From assembly GCA_002497345.1 (NCBI GenBank), contig DANS01000037.1, positions 19,167 through 36,527 of the forward strand: a DNA stretch of 17,361 nucleotides, in the 5' to 3' direction. Position numbers and translations under genes: made by a program. Positions 6,019 through 13,864 of this stretch are shown here, piece after piece; position 1 is the first letter of the stretch, and every line of letters begins with the position of its first letter. Below the pieces are notes generated by a model that saw nothing but the letters and a program-made list of their open reading frames with translations, was not told where the DNA came from and searched no databases. The DNA is from Thermoproteus sp. UBA157 (GTDB lineage: Archaea > Thermoproteota > Thermoprotei > Thermoproteales > Thermoproteaceae).

Positions 6019-6927
6019 CTACCGCAGTAGGGGCGCGAGCTTGTCGAGTATCTTCTTGAGCTCCTCTCTGTCTTTATCGTCCACGGGAGGCAACGGCTCG
6101 CGCGGCGGCCCCATGTCTATGCCGGTGACGATCTGCGTGGCCGCCTTATACAGCGTGGGCCACTTCCCGCCGAGCTTGCCCGTAAGGCCGCAGCCGCCCA
6201 TGAAGCGCCAGAGCTCCACGAGCTTCTTGTGTATCTCCACGGCCTCCGCGATCCTCCCCTCCTTGACCATGCGGTAGAGCCGTAGCGGGAGAGGTCCAAG
6301 GAAGTTGGGGCCGCCCAGAATTCCGCCGTGGGCCCCCACGATGAGGCTGGGCACGAAGAACATGTCGACGCCTTGAAGCACCGAGATCTTATTGCCCACC
6401 AGATATATCAGCTCCATGTGATATCTGAAATCGCCCGAGCTGTCCTTGACCGCCACGACTTGGCTGTACTCGGAGGAGACCATGTCGAAGACCTCGGCCG
6501 GTATGTTGTAGCCCACCGCCAGCGGTATGGTGTACAAGATTACGGGCATATCCACGGCGTCTAGGACCTTCTTGTAGAAGGCGTATATCCCCGCCCAATC
6601 CCCTTGCACGTAATACGGCGGGGTTATGAGCACGGCGTCTACGCCCACGTCTTTGTACTTTCGGGCGATCTCTATGGTGCTTAGGTGATCGCCGGTCCCC
6701 GTCCCGGCTATCACGGGCACCTTGCCTCCGCCGACTTCCACCGCCAGCTCGGCCACCTTTACCCTCTCCTCGGGGGTCAGCTTGGCCACCTCGCCGGTCG
6801 AGGAGGAGGGGAAGAGGCCGTAGCCTTGCGAGGCAAGCCTCTCCATGAGGGACCTCAAGGCGTTGTAGTTCACGCCGTCTTTGGTAAACGGCGTGACCGT
6901 GGCCGCGATAACGCCCTCGAGCTTCAT
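6019..6927 (-). CDS. DapA/KDG-aldolase superfamily lyase (class I Schiff-base aldolase)
   Basis: This 302-residue TIM-barrel protein begins MKLEGVIAATVTPF. The Schiff-base Lys161 lies in AVKDSSGD (159-166) and the partner Tyr132 in LYTIP (131-135), the same spacing as in E. coli DapA; the substrate loop reads SSSTGE (41-46) followed by a TPEER stretch (51-55), and GGILGGPNF lies in the C-terminal half. The loop is closer to the DapA type (GTTGE) than to the Sulfolobus KDG-aldolase type (GTTGLG), but SS replaces GT, so dihydrodipicolinate synthase, KDG aldolase, N-acetylneuraminate lyase or another pyruvate aldolase activity are all possible. The frame stays open 77 codons further upstream, but the ATG at 6927 is chosen because the family N-terminus starts there and a TATA box is centred 22 nt before it; the extension has no family similarity. 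Confidence 0.85.
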   Translation of the reverse strand: MKLEGVIAATVTPFTKDGVNYNALRSLMERLASQGYGLFPSSSTGEVAKLTPEERVKVAELAVEVGGGKVPVIAGTGTGDHLSTIEIARKYKDVGVDAVLITPPYYVQGDWAGIYAFYKKVLDAVDMPVILYTIPLAVGYNIPAEVFDMVSSEYSQVVAVKDSSGDFRYHMELIYLVGNKISVLQGVDMFFVPSLIVGAHGGILGGPNFLGPLPLRLYRMVKEGRIAEAVEIHKKLVELWRFMGGCGLTGKLGGKWPTLYKAATQIVTGIDMGPPREPLPPVDDKDREELKKILDKLAPLLR

Positions 6928-6944
6928 ATACAGAAAGAGGAGGG

Positions 6945-6953
6945 TATTAATAT
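6945..6953 (-). promoter_or_regulatory. TATA box of the DapA-like gene
   Basis: The minus strand reads ATATTAATA, centred 22 nt before the ATG at 6927. It decides the start of this gene: any longer protein would have its promoter inside the coding region. Confidence 0.6.
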
Positions 6954-6955
6954 CC

Positions 6956-7474
6956 ATTCCTTGCGCGCTAGAATCCGATAATCGGCCATAGCGCCGATCG
7001 CTCGGGGCCTTCCACGCCTCCGAGTTGCGCGGCCCGGCGATGAGCCCGCTGGGCAGGCCCATCCGACGACTGAGGCGCGGCTCCCGGCCAACGCCTTGTA
7101 GCTTCCACAAAGCGCATGGCCACGCCGATAGGGTCAACAAACCGCGAGTGGCGTTCACGTGGAAAAAATACAGAACACCAACGCGCCGGCTGGGCTCTTC
7201 TCGCCGATCGTATCATTGCGGTATTCGACGAAACCCGCGACGCCTCCAGCCCTCCATCGCCGATAGCCTCCAGCTACTCTAAGCGCTCAGAACAACGGCG
7301 CAGCAGAGAGCGCAGACGGGGCTCTGCCGAGACCCTCGAATTCTTCGTGCTTGGAGTGTGGGAGCCATAATGAGCGGTTTAAGCGAAGCCCCTCATACTG
7401 CGGGGGCTATTCGGTTGCGTTTTTGCTCGTAATCCGGTAAGAGTCGGGGGAGACCAGCACGACGCCTCAATAGG
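6956..7474. other. Gene-poor stretch, no supported gene
   Basis: This stretch follows the Pelota stop codon and precedes the DapA-like promoter. Open frames exist on both strands (for example about 100 codons on the minus strand ending near 6968, and about 85 codons on the plus strand at 7116-7370), but they are rich in Arg, Ser and Pro, lack any family motif I know and have no well-placed TATA box. I looked for a tRNA T-loop, SRP RNA helix 8 and the universally conserved RNase P RNA blocks and saw none. A hairpin at 7387-7408 and an AAAAAATAC element at 7163-7171 are the only local structures. It may be an untranslated regulatory region, an RNA gene of a class I cannot recognise by eye, or a decayed gene. 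Confidence 0.5.
7387..7408. repeat. Hairpin AGCCCC-N10-GGGGCT, followed by a T run on the plus strand
   Basis: Perfect 6-bp arms (7387-7392 and 7403-7408) enclose a 10-nt loop; a TTTTT run follows at 7420-7424 on the plus strand. The gap before the T run is longer than in an intrinsic terminator. On the minus strand it lies about 70 nt after the Pelota stop and may mark the 3' end of that transcript. Confidence 0.3.
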
Positions 7475-8485
7475 CTAGTAACGCAAGACGGCAGCGCAGC
7501 CGCCCATGGCCTTCAACATGCCGCCCGCCTCGCTCTCGGCCGGGATTATGCGCATCGCGCCCTTGGTCGAGTAGACGAGCCTCAGTACCTCCGCGCACTC
7601 GTCGGCGCGCTCCTTAAGTGTCTCATCGAGGACGGCGAGCGCGCGAATTCTTCCCTGCGAGGCGGCCTCCTTGATCGCCTCCAGCCCCACCGCGACTAGC
7701 TCCGGCCTCTCGGCCGCCAGCCTCAATATCTCCGAGAGGATCTCCGATCCCAGAACAACCCTGTATTTCTCGAAGCCTTGTCCCCTCTGGAATTCGTAGA
7801 CCCCGCCGAGCCCTCCGGCCGACTGCGGCGCGAGGTCGCCCTTGATGTACTCAGACGCCACCTCCACGTAGAGCTGGGGCCCCGCGAGCACCAGCCTATC
7901 GGGCTTGAGCCTCAGCCTATACTGCTCGACGATCTTCGCGACCTCTCTGAGGAAGGGGCCCAGGACCTCCTCAGCTGAGCTCGACTCGGCGCGTTTCGGC
8001 GTTCTGTTCTCGACAACGCCCAACACCTCGACTCCTAAGGCCGTCACGTGGGCTATCGCCGCCTCGTCGCCGTCTATCGACACGAGCAGTATTCTGGGGA
8101 GCGAGATCTCCGCCAACTTGGCTATCTCGTCGGCGAGCTCCATGGGGTAGGCCTCAGGCTTCTCTATCTCTATCTCCCTGCCCGGCAACACGTCGAAGGT
8201 GTGGCGCCTGCCCTTCACGCCCTCTAGATCCCCTTGGGTCTCCACGACGACGCCTCTTATTCTAAGGCTCCCTCTGAATTTGTGATACTCGAGGGCCTCC
8301 ACTTTGATCCCCAAATACACCTTTATCCTCTCCCCCTCCTTGGCCCCTTCGGGCTTATACTCCCTCACGGTCCAGCCCCTCACTATATCGCCTCGATCCA
8401 CCAGCAGGTAGACGAAGTAGAGATCCTCGCCCCTTTCGGGGACCACGTCGATTATCCTCCGCCTCTTGTCTATCGACAACCTCAC
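7475..8485 (-). CDS. pelA: Archaeal Pelota (Dom34), ribosome rescue factor
   Basis: Pelota enters the A site of stalled ribosomes and, with aEF1A and ABCE1 in archaea, splits them for no-go and non-stop decay. The 336-residue protein has the three-domain order: an Sm-like N-terminal domain (RLSIDKRRRIIDVVPE, then a LYFVYLLVDRGDIVR segment, residues 22-36), a central eRF1-2-like domain beginning around residue 130 (ILLVSIDGDEAAIAHV, 132-147) with no GGQ motif, as expected for Pelota rather than aRF1, and an eRF1-3-like domain (AVGLEAIKEAASQGRI; MRIIPAESEAGGMLKAMGG near the end). The frame extends 24 codons upstream, but the GTG at 8485 matches the family N-terminus and has a TATA box centred 25 nt before it. 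It is monocistronic as far as can be seen and divergent from the FAD enzyme. Confidence 0.9.
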   Translation of the reverse strand: MRLSIDKRRRIIDVVPERGEDLYFVYLLVDRGDIVRGWTVREYKPEGAKEGERIKVYLGIKVEALEYHKFRGSLRIRGVVVETQGDLEGVKGRRHTFDVLPGREIEIEKPEAYPMELADEIAKLAEISLPRILLVSIDGDEAAIAHVTALGVEVLGVVENRTPKRAESSSAEEVLGPFLREVAKIVEQYRLRLKPDRLVLAGPQLYVEVASEYIKGDLAPQSAGGLGGVYEFQRGQGFEKYRVVLGSEILSEILRLAAERPELVAVGLEAIKEAASQGRIRALAVLDETLKERADECAEVLRLVYSTKGAMRIIPAESEAGGMLKAMGGCAAVLRY

Positions 8486-8505
8486 GGCCCAAGCGCCTCG
8501 TCCAG

Positions 8506-8513
8506 TTATATAA
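8506..8513 (-). promoter_or_regulatory. TATA box of Pelota
   Basis: The element TTATATAA is a near-perfect archaeal TATA box, centred 25 nt before the GTG at 8485. It shares a 70-nt divergent promoter region with the FAD enzyme. Confidence 0.7.
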
Positions 8514-8528
8514 TTGCTGGCGGGAACT

Positions 8529-8536
8529 GATATAAG
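8529..8536 (+). promoter_or_regulatory. TATA box of the FAD oxidoreductase
   Basis: The element GATATAAG is centred 23 nt before the ATG at 8556, which fixes that ATG, rather than an in-frame TTG or other upstream codon, as the start. Confidence 0.65.
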
Positions 8537-8555
8537 AAACGGTTGTGTGCCTAAC

Positions 8556-9656
8556 ATGGACGCCGTAGTGGTGGGAGGCGGTGTCGTTGGGCTCTTCGCC
8601 GCATATTATCTGAGGCGCGAAGGCGTCGACGTCGCCATCGTTGACGGCTTGGAGCCCGGCGAGGCGTCGCGCGCGGCGGCCGGGATCTTGGAGTTCACCC
8701 GCTTCAAGATCAACCGGATAAACGTGGTCGGCTACCCCACGGCATATCTCTCCATGTTGTCCAAGGGGGCTGCAAGAATTCGGCACATAGACGTCAAGTG
8801 GATCCTGGCGTATATAAGGTCCTACGGCAAGGACCCCGGCGAGCGGGTCTGGGAGGCCGTGAGGGAGATGGGGAGGTTCTCCTGGGCCGAGTACAGAAGG
8901 CTGGCCGAGGAGAGGAACGATTTCGACTACGCCGAGGAGCCCCTCTACGAGCTCGTCCAAGACGTGGAGGCCGAGGCGGAGGAGCTGAAGCGCGATCCCC
9001 TAAGGCCCAAATTCGAGGTGGGGGAGCTCGACGGCAAACAAGCCGTGATCTACCTCGAGGCCGCCAAGCTCTCCACCGATTTGGCCGTGAGGAGGCTTCG
9101 GGAGGAGGCCGGCGCCCGCCACGTGCCGGCGTTCGCCGAGACTGTCGGCGACGGCTTCGTGACGGCGGGAGGGAAGAGGCTGGAGGCCGACGTCGTGATC
9201 GTCGCAGCCGGCTGGAGGATCTCCCGCCTCTTGGGACTACCGGTTGCGCCCTTCAAGGGCTACGGGTTCAGGGTGAGGCCCTCTAGGAGGCCCAACGCCA
9301 TGTTCATAGATCTAGCCGACACGGGCATCGCTGTGGTTCCGCTCAAGGATTGGGTCAAGGCCACCGGCAGATTCGACCTGGACTCCACCGACGACCACTC
9401 GCCGGCCGAGAAGGTGCTGGCCGGCGCGAGGAAGCTCATGGGCTATCTCGAGGCGATCGACATGGCAGTGGGCTATAGGCCGTGCACGCCGGATGGCCTC
9501 CCCATAGTGGAGAGGAGGGGCGAGAAGCTCGTAGTAGCGGCAGGCGCGTGCAGGCTGGGCTGGACCTTCGGACCCGCCTTGGGCAAGATGGCGGCCGATC
9601 TAGCGCTCGGGAGGGCGAAGACGACGGCTTTTCCCTCGTCTAGGTTCGGGCTGTAG
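8556..9656 (+). CDS. FAD-dependent oxidoreductase, DAO family (D-amino acid/proline dehydrogenase-like)
   Basis: This 366-residue DAO-superfamily flavoprotein has the N-terminal dinucleotide fold VVVGGGVVGLFAAYYL (4-19), with the acidic end of strand 2 at Asp30, then SRAAAGIL (38-45), the family's FAD-contact loop. A mid-protein VVIVAAGW marks the second FAD strand and the C-terminal part carries GYRPCTPDGLPIVER and GWTFGPALGKMAADL, the usual FAD-binding end of glycine oxidase, sarcosine oxidase and D-amino-acid dehydrogenases. No membrane helix or signal peptide is visible. Members in Pyrobaculum include dye-linked D-proline dehydrogenases, so oxidation of a D- or imino acid to feed electrons to quinone is a reasonable guess, but the substrate cannot be read from sequence. 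It stops 30 nt before XPD, whose TATA box follows directly. Confidence 0.85.
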   Translation: MDAVVVGGGVVGLFAAYYLRREGVDVAIVDGLEPGEASRAAAGILEFTRFKINRINVVGYPTAYLSMLSKGAARIRHIDVKWILAYIRSYGKDPGERVWEAVREMGRFSWAEYRRLAEERNDFDYAEEPLYELVQDVEAEAEELKRDPLRPKFEVGELDGKQAVIYLEAAKLSTDLAVRRLREEAGARHVPAFAETVGDGFVTAGGKRLEADVVIVAAGWRISRLLGLPVAPFKGYGFRVRPSRRPNAMFIDLADTGIAVVPLKDWVKATGRFDLDSTDDHSPAEKVLAGARKLMGYLEAIDMAVGYRPCTPDGLPIVERRGEKLVVAAGACRLGWTFGPALGKMAADLALGRAKTTAFPSSRFGL

Positions 9657-9657
9657 G

Positions 9658-9666
9658 CTTTTTATT
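9658..9666 (+). promoter_or_regulatory. TATA box of XPD
   Basis: The element CTTTTTATT is centred 25 nt before the GTG at 9687 and begins just after the stop codon of the preceding FAD enzyme gene, so XPD need not rely on read-through. Confidence 0.55.
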
Positions 9667-9686
9667 CGGCCAACGGCAATTGGCGC

Positions 9687-11444
9687 GTGGAGCGTTTTTT
9701 CCCCTACGACGAGTTCAGGCCGTTCCAGAGGGAGCTTGCGACTGCGATACTCGACGGCTTCAGATCCGGCAGAATAGTGCTGGCTAACGCGCCCACTGGC
9801 CTCGGCAAAACCGCCGCCGCGCTCGCCGCCGCGCTGGCGTACGCCCAGGAGGTGGAGGCCAAGGTGCTCTACCTGGTGAGGACCAAGAACGAGATGCTCC
9901 AGCCCCTCAAGGAGTTGGCGAGGATCAAGGCGAAGGGCGTCGACTTGAGATACGCCTTCTTGAGGAACAAGCAGGACATGTGTTGCTACAAGGAGCTGAG
10001 GGGGTTGCCATACGCCGAGTTCCTCGCCGAGTGCCGCTACTTGAGGGGCTTGGGCAAGTGCAAGTACTTCCCGCCGAGGCCCTTCGAACCGACGGGGCAC
10101 TTGGCGCCTCGGGCCTTTATCAAGGCCGCTTGCGAGGCCGAGTCGTGCGCCTATGAGGCGGCCAAGGCCCTGGCGCTCTTCGCCGACGTGGTGGTGGCCA
10201 CCTACTTCTACGCGTTCAGCCCCCGGGCGGATCGCTGGATCGACCTCAAGAAAGCCGTCCTCATAATAGACGAGGCGCACAGCTTGCCGGACGCGGTGAC
10301 CTCGATAAACTCGGTCTCCATAACCGAGGGCGAGGTGAGGAGAGCTCGGGCCGACGCCGAGCGCTACGGCCAAAAGGAGACGGCCGCCCTCCTCTACAAG
10401 GCCCAGAGAGGCCTTAAGGACATGAGGCCGGGGCCGGTGTCGGTGGGCGACGTCCTCGCCCTCTTCGAGGAGCCGTCCCAGATAGAGAGGGCCGCCGTCG
10501 AGGTGGTGAGGGGCAAAGCAGACGAGGGGACCACGCCGTATTCGCCGCTGGTGGCCATAGCCGAGTTCTTGAGGACTCTGAAGGAAGGGGGGAGGTACTT
10601 GGTGCTCGTCGAGGAGTCCGAGGACGGCTTAAGGCTTAGGGCCATCCCCTACGATGTCTCGAGGCTCATCGCGAACGTCCTCGCGTCGGCCAAGGCGGCG
10701 GCCCTCATAAGCGGATCGATGCCGGTCGACCTCTTCGCCAAGGCCGTCCCGCTCCCCAAGCCGCCGAGGGTTTTCGACGTGCCGTTCGACGAGTACGTAA
10801 GGCCCGGCAACTTCATCGCCGTGGTGGACAGATCGGTGACCTCTAAGTTCTCCTCGAGGACCGAGGAGATGTACAGGGCCATGGCGCGAAGGATAGCGGC
10901 GGCCGTGGCGGCGTCGCCGAAGGGGGTCCTCGCAGTGTTCCCCAGCTACGACGTGCTCAAGGCCGTGAGGAAGTACCTCTCGTTCAACATACCGCTCTAC
11001 GTGGAGGCCAAGGACACGGATCTCGAGGAGATAGAGCTGGGGTCCAAATTCGCCGTGTTCGCAGTCGCCGGAGGCAAGCTGGCGGAAGGCGTCGAGTACG
11101 TCAGAAACGGCGTTAATATGCTGTCGGCCGTGGTCGTGGTCGGAGTGCCGTATCCCGAAAGGGACGTCTATCTAGACAAGAGGGTCGAGGAGCTATCTGC
11201 CGGGCTCGGCGCCGACCTAGCCTGGAACGCGGTATATCTCTACAACGCTGTGGTGAAGGTCAGACAGGCCGTGGGCAGGCTTTTCAGATCGCCAGACGAC
11301 AGAGGCGCCTTGGTCTTCCTCGACTACAGATTCTTGGAGCCCGACGTCTACGTCCAGCTCAAGGACCTCCTCAAGGGCGCTCGAATAGTCGACGACGAGT
11401 CCTCCCTTAGGCAAGCCTTGGAGGAGTTCTTCACCCCCTCCTGA
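9687..11444 (+). CDS. xpd: XPD/Rad3-family Fe-S DNA helicase
   Basis: XPD is a 5'-3' superfamily 2 helicase involved in DNA repair. The 585-residue protein shows motif I ANAPTGLGKT (33-42), a Cys-rich insert between motifs I and II for the 4Fe-4S cluster with Cys99/Cys100 (KQDMCCYK), Cys116 (AECRYL), Cys125 (LGKCKYF) and Cys154 (ESCAYEAAK, matching the usual CPY position), motif II IIDEAHSLPD (193-202) and motif VI QAVGRLFR (527-534). Length is typical of archaeal XPD. The start is GTG at 9687, leaderless by TATA position, giving MERFFPYDEFRPFQ, the expected Q-motif-like beginning. The last 14 nt overlap the 3' end of the convergent proline-rich gene, so both transcripts must run into each other unless they end very sharply. 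Confidence 0.93.
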   Translation: MERFFPYDEFRPFQRELATAILDGFRSGRIVLANAPTGLGKTAAALAAALAYAQEVEAKVLYLVRTKNEMLQPLKELARIKAKGVDLRYAFLRNKQDMCCYKELRGLPYAEFLAECRYLRGLGKCKYFPPRPFEPTGHLAPRAFIKAACEAESCAYEAAKALALFADVVVATYFYAFSPRADRWIDLKKAVLIIDEAHSLPDAVTSINSVSITEGEVRRARADAERYGQKETAALLYKAQRGLKDMRPGPVSVGDVLALFEEPSQIERAAVEVVRGKADEGTTPYSPLVAIAEFLRTLKEGGRYLVLVEESEDGLRLRAIPYDVSRLIANVLASAKAAALISGSMPVDLFAKAVPLPKPPRVFDVPFDEYVRPGNFIAVVDRSVTSKFSSRTEEMYRAMARRIAAAVAASPKGVLAVFPSYDVLKAVRKYLSFNIPLYVEAKDTDLEEIELGSKFAVFAVAGGKLAEGVEYVRNGVNMLSAVVVVGVPYPERDVYLDKRVEELSAGLGADLAWNAVYLYNAVVKVRQAVGRLFRSPDDRGALVFLDYRFLEPDVYVQLKDLLKGARIVDDESSLRQALEEFFTPS

Positions 11445-11952
11445 AGAAGGCCCTCCAGATCGCGAACAACGCTATGGCTAGGACTAGGTCGGTGGCGGCG
11501 AGGGATATGGAGAGCATCTCGACGGCCCTCCCCACATCTCCGAGCGAGAATATGAAGGACATAATGCCCAAGGCGGCGCCCACCACGCCCACGACGGCCC
11601 CAACTAGCGGCAACATCTGGGGCGCCGTCGCGGAGGGCTGCTGGCTGGGCCTCCTCGGAGGAGGCTGAGGGATCGCCGGTTGCGCGGGCTGTTGCGTAGG
11701 CGGCTGGAGGGGCAACGGCGGGGGAGGCGGCGGGTACGCCCTCTGTGTGGCGCGAGGTGGCGGATAAGGATATGGATAGGGCCCCGTGGTCGCCGGGGGC
11801 GGAGGGGGCGGCGGAGGGGGCAACTGCGGCGGCGGGGGCTGAGCTATCGGCTGCGGCGGAGGCTGTTGTGGGTACTGTTGTTGGGCGGGTTGCCTCTGGA
11901 GCGGCGGCCTCTTCAAGGGCTTCTCCTCGCCTCCTGTCTCTTCGCTCGACAT
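11431..11952 (-). CDS. Proline-rich membrane protein, two transmembrane helices, unknown function
   Basis: This 173-residue protein starts with a short charged head (MSSEETGGEEKPLKR) and continues into a low-complexity Pro/Gln/Tyr region: residues 12-106 contain 45 prolines in 95 positions, with runs of nine and six Pro and a PYPYPYPPP stretch. Two hydrophobic segments follow, about 114-137 (LPLVGAVVGVVGAALG) and 145-168 (EMLSISLAATDLVLAI), and it ends in WRAFFRRG. With two helices both termini should lie on the same side, and the basic end suggests the cytoplasm, so the Pro-rich arm would be cytoplasmic. I do not recognise the family. The ATG at 11952 has a TATA box centred 24 nt upstream. 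It is divergent from topoisomerase and convergent with XPD. The antisense of its Pro-rich part produces long Arg/Gly open frames that are not genes. Confidence 0.75.
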   Translation of the reverse strand: MSSEETGGEEKPLKRPPLQRQPAQQQYPQQPPPQPIAQPPPPQLPPPPPPPPPATTGPYPYPYPPPRATQRAYPPPPPPLPLQPPTQQPAQPAIPQPPPRRPSQQPSATAPQMLPLVGAVVGVVGAALGIMSFIFSLGDVGRAVEMLSISLAATDLVLAIALFAIWRAFFRRG

Positions 11953-11971
11953 AGCCCCCTACCACTCACTG

Positions 11972-11981
11972 TTATAAAAAA
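11972..11981 (-). promoter_or_regulatory. TATA box of the proline-rich membrane protein
   Basis: The minus strand reads TTTTTTATAA, centred 24 nt before the ATG at 11952, in a 90-nt divergent promoter region shared with the topoisomerase. Confidence 0.65.
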
Positions 11982-12015
11982 GTTGCGAACACGCCGGCCG
12001 AACTCGTCCCTCGCG

Positions 12016-12024
12016 TTTTTATAT
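12016..12024 (+). promoter_or_regulatory. TATA box of the topoisomerase operon
   Basis: The element TTTTTATAT is centred 23 nt before the GTG at 12043. It rules out the longer open frame that begins around 11680 and runs antisense through the proline-rich gene. Confidence 0.65.
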
Positions 12025-12042
12025 CGAGGAGTATGTGGCCGT

Positions 12043-13845
12043 GTGCTGATAGTTGCCGAGAAGAGGTCGGTGGCGCAAGCGATAGCTAAATTCCTCGGAG
12101 GCTCCTACTCCCAGTTCAAGGTGGCCGGGGTGACCGCCTACAGATTCAAGTACAACGGATCCGCCGCGATCAGCTTGGGGCTCAGCGGACACACGCTCGA
12201 CTTCGACTTCCCGCAAGAGCTGAACAATTGGAGCTCCGTCGATCCCATTCGGCTATTCGACGAGAGCGTCGTCTTGGTGCCCCGCGACGAGGCGCTGAAA
12301 TATTTGTTCGCGCTGAGGGCTTTGGCCAAAGACCAAGACGTGGTCTACCTCGCGCTCGACGCGGACCCGGAGGGCGAGGCCATCGCCTATGAGGCGGTCC
12401 TCCAAATCAGAATCGTGAACCCCTCGGCGCGCTTCAAGCGCGTGCGCTTCAACGCAGTCACCAAAAAGGAGATAACTAGGGCCTTCGAGAGGCCCGCGGA
12501 GCTCGACTTAAGAACCGTCGAGAAGGTCTTCGCCAGAATGGCCAGCGACTTGACGGTGGGCGCCGCCTTCACGAGGCTCTTGACGCTTTCCGTGAGGGAG
12601 GCCGATCCCAGGGCCCTCCCCTTCGGCAAGTTCCTGAGCTATGGCCCATGCCAGACGCCGGTTCTGGGCCTCGTGGTCTCCAGAGAGCTCGAGCGCATGA
12701 ACTTCAAGCCCGAGGAGTACTTCGTGATCAAGGCAGTTGTGGAGGCCGGAGGGCGGAGGCTGGAGATGCGCTCCAGGCCTTTTCGCTTGAGGGAGGAGGC
12801 CGAGGGGGCTCTGGCCGAGGCTAAAAGAGCGCCGGGGCGAGTGGTGGAGGCCAGGTACGAAAGGGCCGAGGTCAAGCCGCCCGTCCCCCTCGACACCGTA
12901 GAGCTGGAGCGCCGCGCCAGCAAGTGGCTCAACATAAGGGCCAAGGCGGCCTTGGACATAGCGGAGGAGCTCTACAGGCTCGGCTACATATCGTATCCGC
13001 GCACGGAGACCACGGTGTATCCTCCCACCTTGGACCTCAAGGCGGTGCTCGAGGAGTTGGCCAACACGCCCTTTGGGGAATACGCCGAGAGGTTGTCGAG
13101 GGGGCCTCTGAGGCCCACTAGAGGCAACAGCGACGACAAGGCGCACCCGCCCATCCACCCGACTAAGGGGGCCGATAAGAGGGAGGTCGAGGCCAAACTG
13201 GGGGCGAGGGCGTGGAGGATCTACGAGCTAGTCGTGAGGCACTTCCTCGCCACGTTGAGCCCTCCCGCCGTCGTGGAGAGGCAGAAGATTGCAGTTGTCT
13301 TCGGCCCCCTCGCGCTCGAGACAGACGGTAGGAGGATAATCTCGAGGGGCTACTGGGAGATATATCCATACGAAGAGGAGGAGGAGAGGCCGCTCCCATA
13401 CGTGCGGAAGGGCGACGGCGTCGTCCTCATATCGGCCAAAATAGAGCGCCGGGAGACCGAGCCGCCTCCCAGGATGACCGAGTCGGAGCTCTTGAGGCTC
13501 ATGCGGAAATACGGCATAGGCACCGACGCCACCATGCAGGACCACATTCACACAAACGTGATCAGGGGGTACATGAAGATAACCGGGGGCAAGTGCGTGC
13601 CGACTCCCCTCGGCATGTCCCTAGCCACGGCCCTCATGAAGCACGCCAAGCCGATAATAGACCCCGAGGTGAGGTCCAAGATGGAGGCCGCACTTCAAGA
13701 AATAGCCGCGGGCAGAATGGACTCGGTCAAGGTCGTTGCGGCGATAAGGGAGGAGTTCAAGAAGTACTACAAGGCGCTTGAGGTCAAGAAGGCCGAAATC
13801 GCCAAGGAGCTCGTCGACGTATTGAGAGGAGCGCAAAGAGATTAA
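12043..13845 (+). CDS. topA: DNA topoisomerase IA (archaeal topoisomerase III-like)
   Basis: This 600-residue type IA topoisomerase cuts and rejoins one DNA strand through a 5'-phosphotyrosine. The TOPRIM domain is at the N-terminus: LIVAEKRSVA (2-11) with Glu6, and ALDADPEGE (104-112) with the metal-binding Asp106, Asp108 and Glu110. The block SYGPCQTPVLGL (199-210) is the version found in eukaryotic Top3 and archaeal Top III rather than the bacterial GRVQTP. The catalytic Tyr318 is in GYISYPRTET (314-323), and the KYGIGTDAT block follows in the C-terminal third. There are no CxxC zinc modules after the core, so the protein stops soon after the core domains. GTG at 12043 was chosen from the TATA position and because the protein then begins at the conserved LIVAEK strand. 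It leads a closely spaced group with dph2 and herA. Confidence 0.92.
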   Translation: MLIVAEKRSVAQAIAKFLGGSYSQFKVAGVTAYRFKYNGSAAISLGLSGHTLDFDFPQELNNWSSVDPIRLFDESVVLVPRDEALKYLFALRALAKDQDVVYLALDADPEGEAIAYEAVLQIRIVNPSARFKRVRFNAVTKKEITRAFERPAELDLRTVEKVFARMASDLTVGAAFTRLLTLSVREADPRALPFGKFLSYGPCQTPVLGLVVSRELERMNFKPEEYFVIKAVVEAGGRRLEMRSRPFRLREEAEGALAEAKRAPGRVVEARYERAEVKPPVPLDTVELERRASKWLNIRAKAALDIAEELYRLGYISYPRTETTVYPPTLDLKAVLEELANTPFGEYAERLSRGPLRPTRGNSDDKAHPPIHPTKGADKREVEAKLGARAWRIYELVVRHFLATLSPPAVVERQKIAVVFGPLALETDGRRIISRGYWEIYPYEEEEERPLPYVRKGDGVVLISAKIERRETEPPPRMTESELLRLMRKYGIGTDATMQDHIHTNVIRGYMKITGGKCVPTPLGMSLATALMKHAKPIIDPEVRSKMEAALQEIAAGRMDSVKVVAAIREEFKKYYKALEVKKAEIAKELVDVLRGAQRD

Positions 13846-13847
13846 TT

Positions 13848-13853
13848 GGTGAT
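13848..13853 (+). promoter_or_regulatory. Shine-Dalgarno-like site of dph2
   Basis: GGTGAT complements the 3' end of archaeal 16S rRNA (AUCACC) and lies 11 nt before the GTG at 13865, supporting translation as an internal cistron. An AT-rich ATTAATT just before it (13841-13847, centre at -21) could instead serve as a TATA box for a separate leaderless start. Confidence 0.45.
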
Positions 13854-13864
13854 TCCAGAACTCC

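Noticed and set aside
7036..7073. GCGATGA ... CTGA pattern as a C/D-box RNA
   Set aside because: Only about 26 nt separate the boxes, too few for two guides and the internal D'/C' boxes of an archaeal C/D sRNA.
6928..7158. 77-codon upstream extension of the DapA-like gene
   Set aside because: The extension has no family similarity, and the promoter of the gene (6945-6953) would fall inside it.
6968..7370. Possible decayed transposase or pseudogene in the empty stretch
   Set aside because: Translations on both strands gave no IS200/IS605, IS607 or integrase motifs and no terminal repeats were seen; remnant status cannot be supported.
11680..12042. 121-codon Arg/Gly-rich extension of the topoisomerase frame
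   Set aside because: It is the antisense of the proline-rich gene (CCN codons read back as GGN/CGN) and the TATA box at 12016-12024 lies within it.
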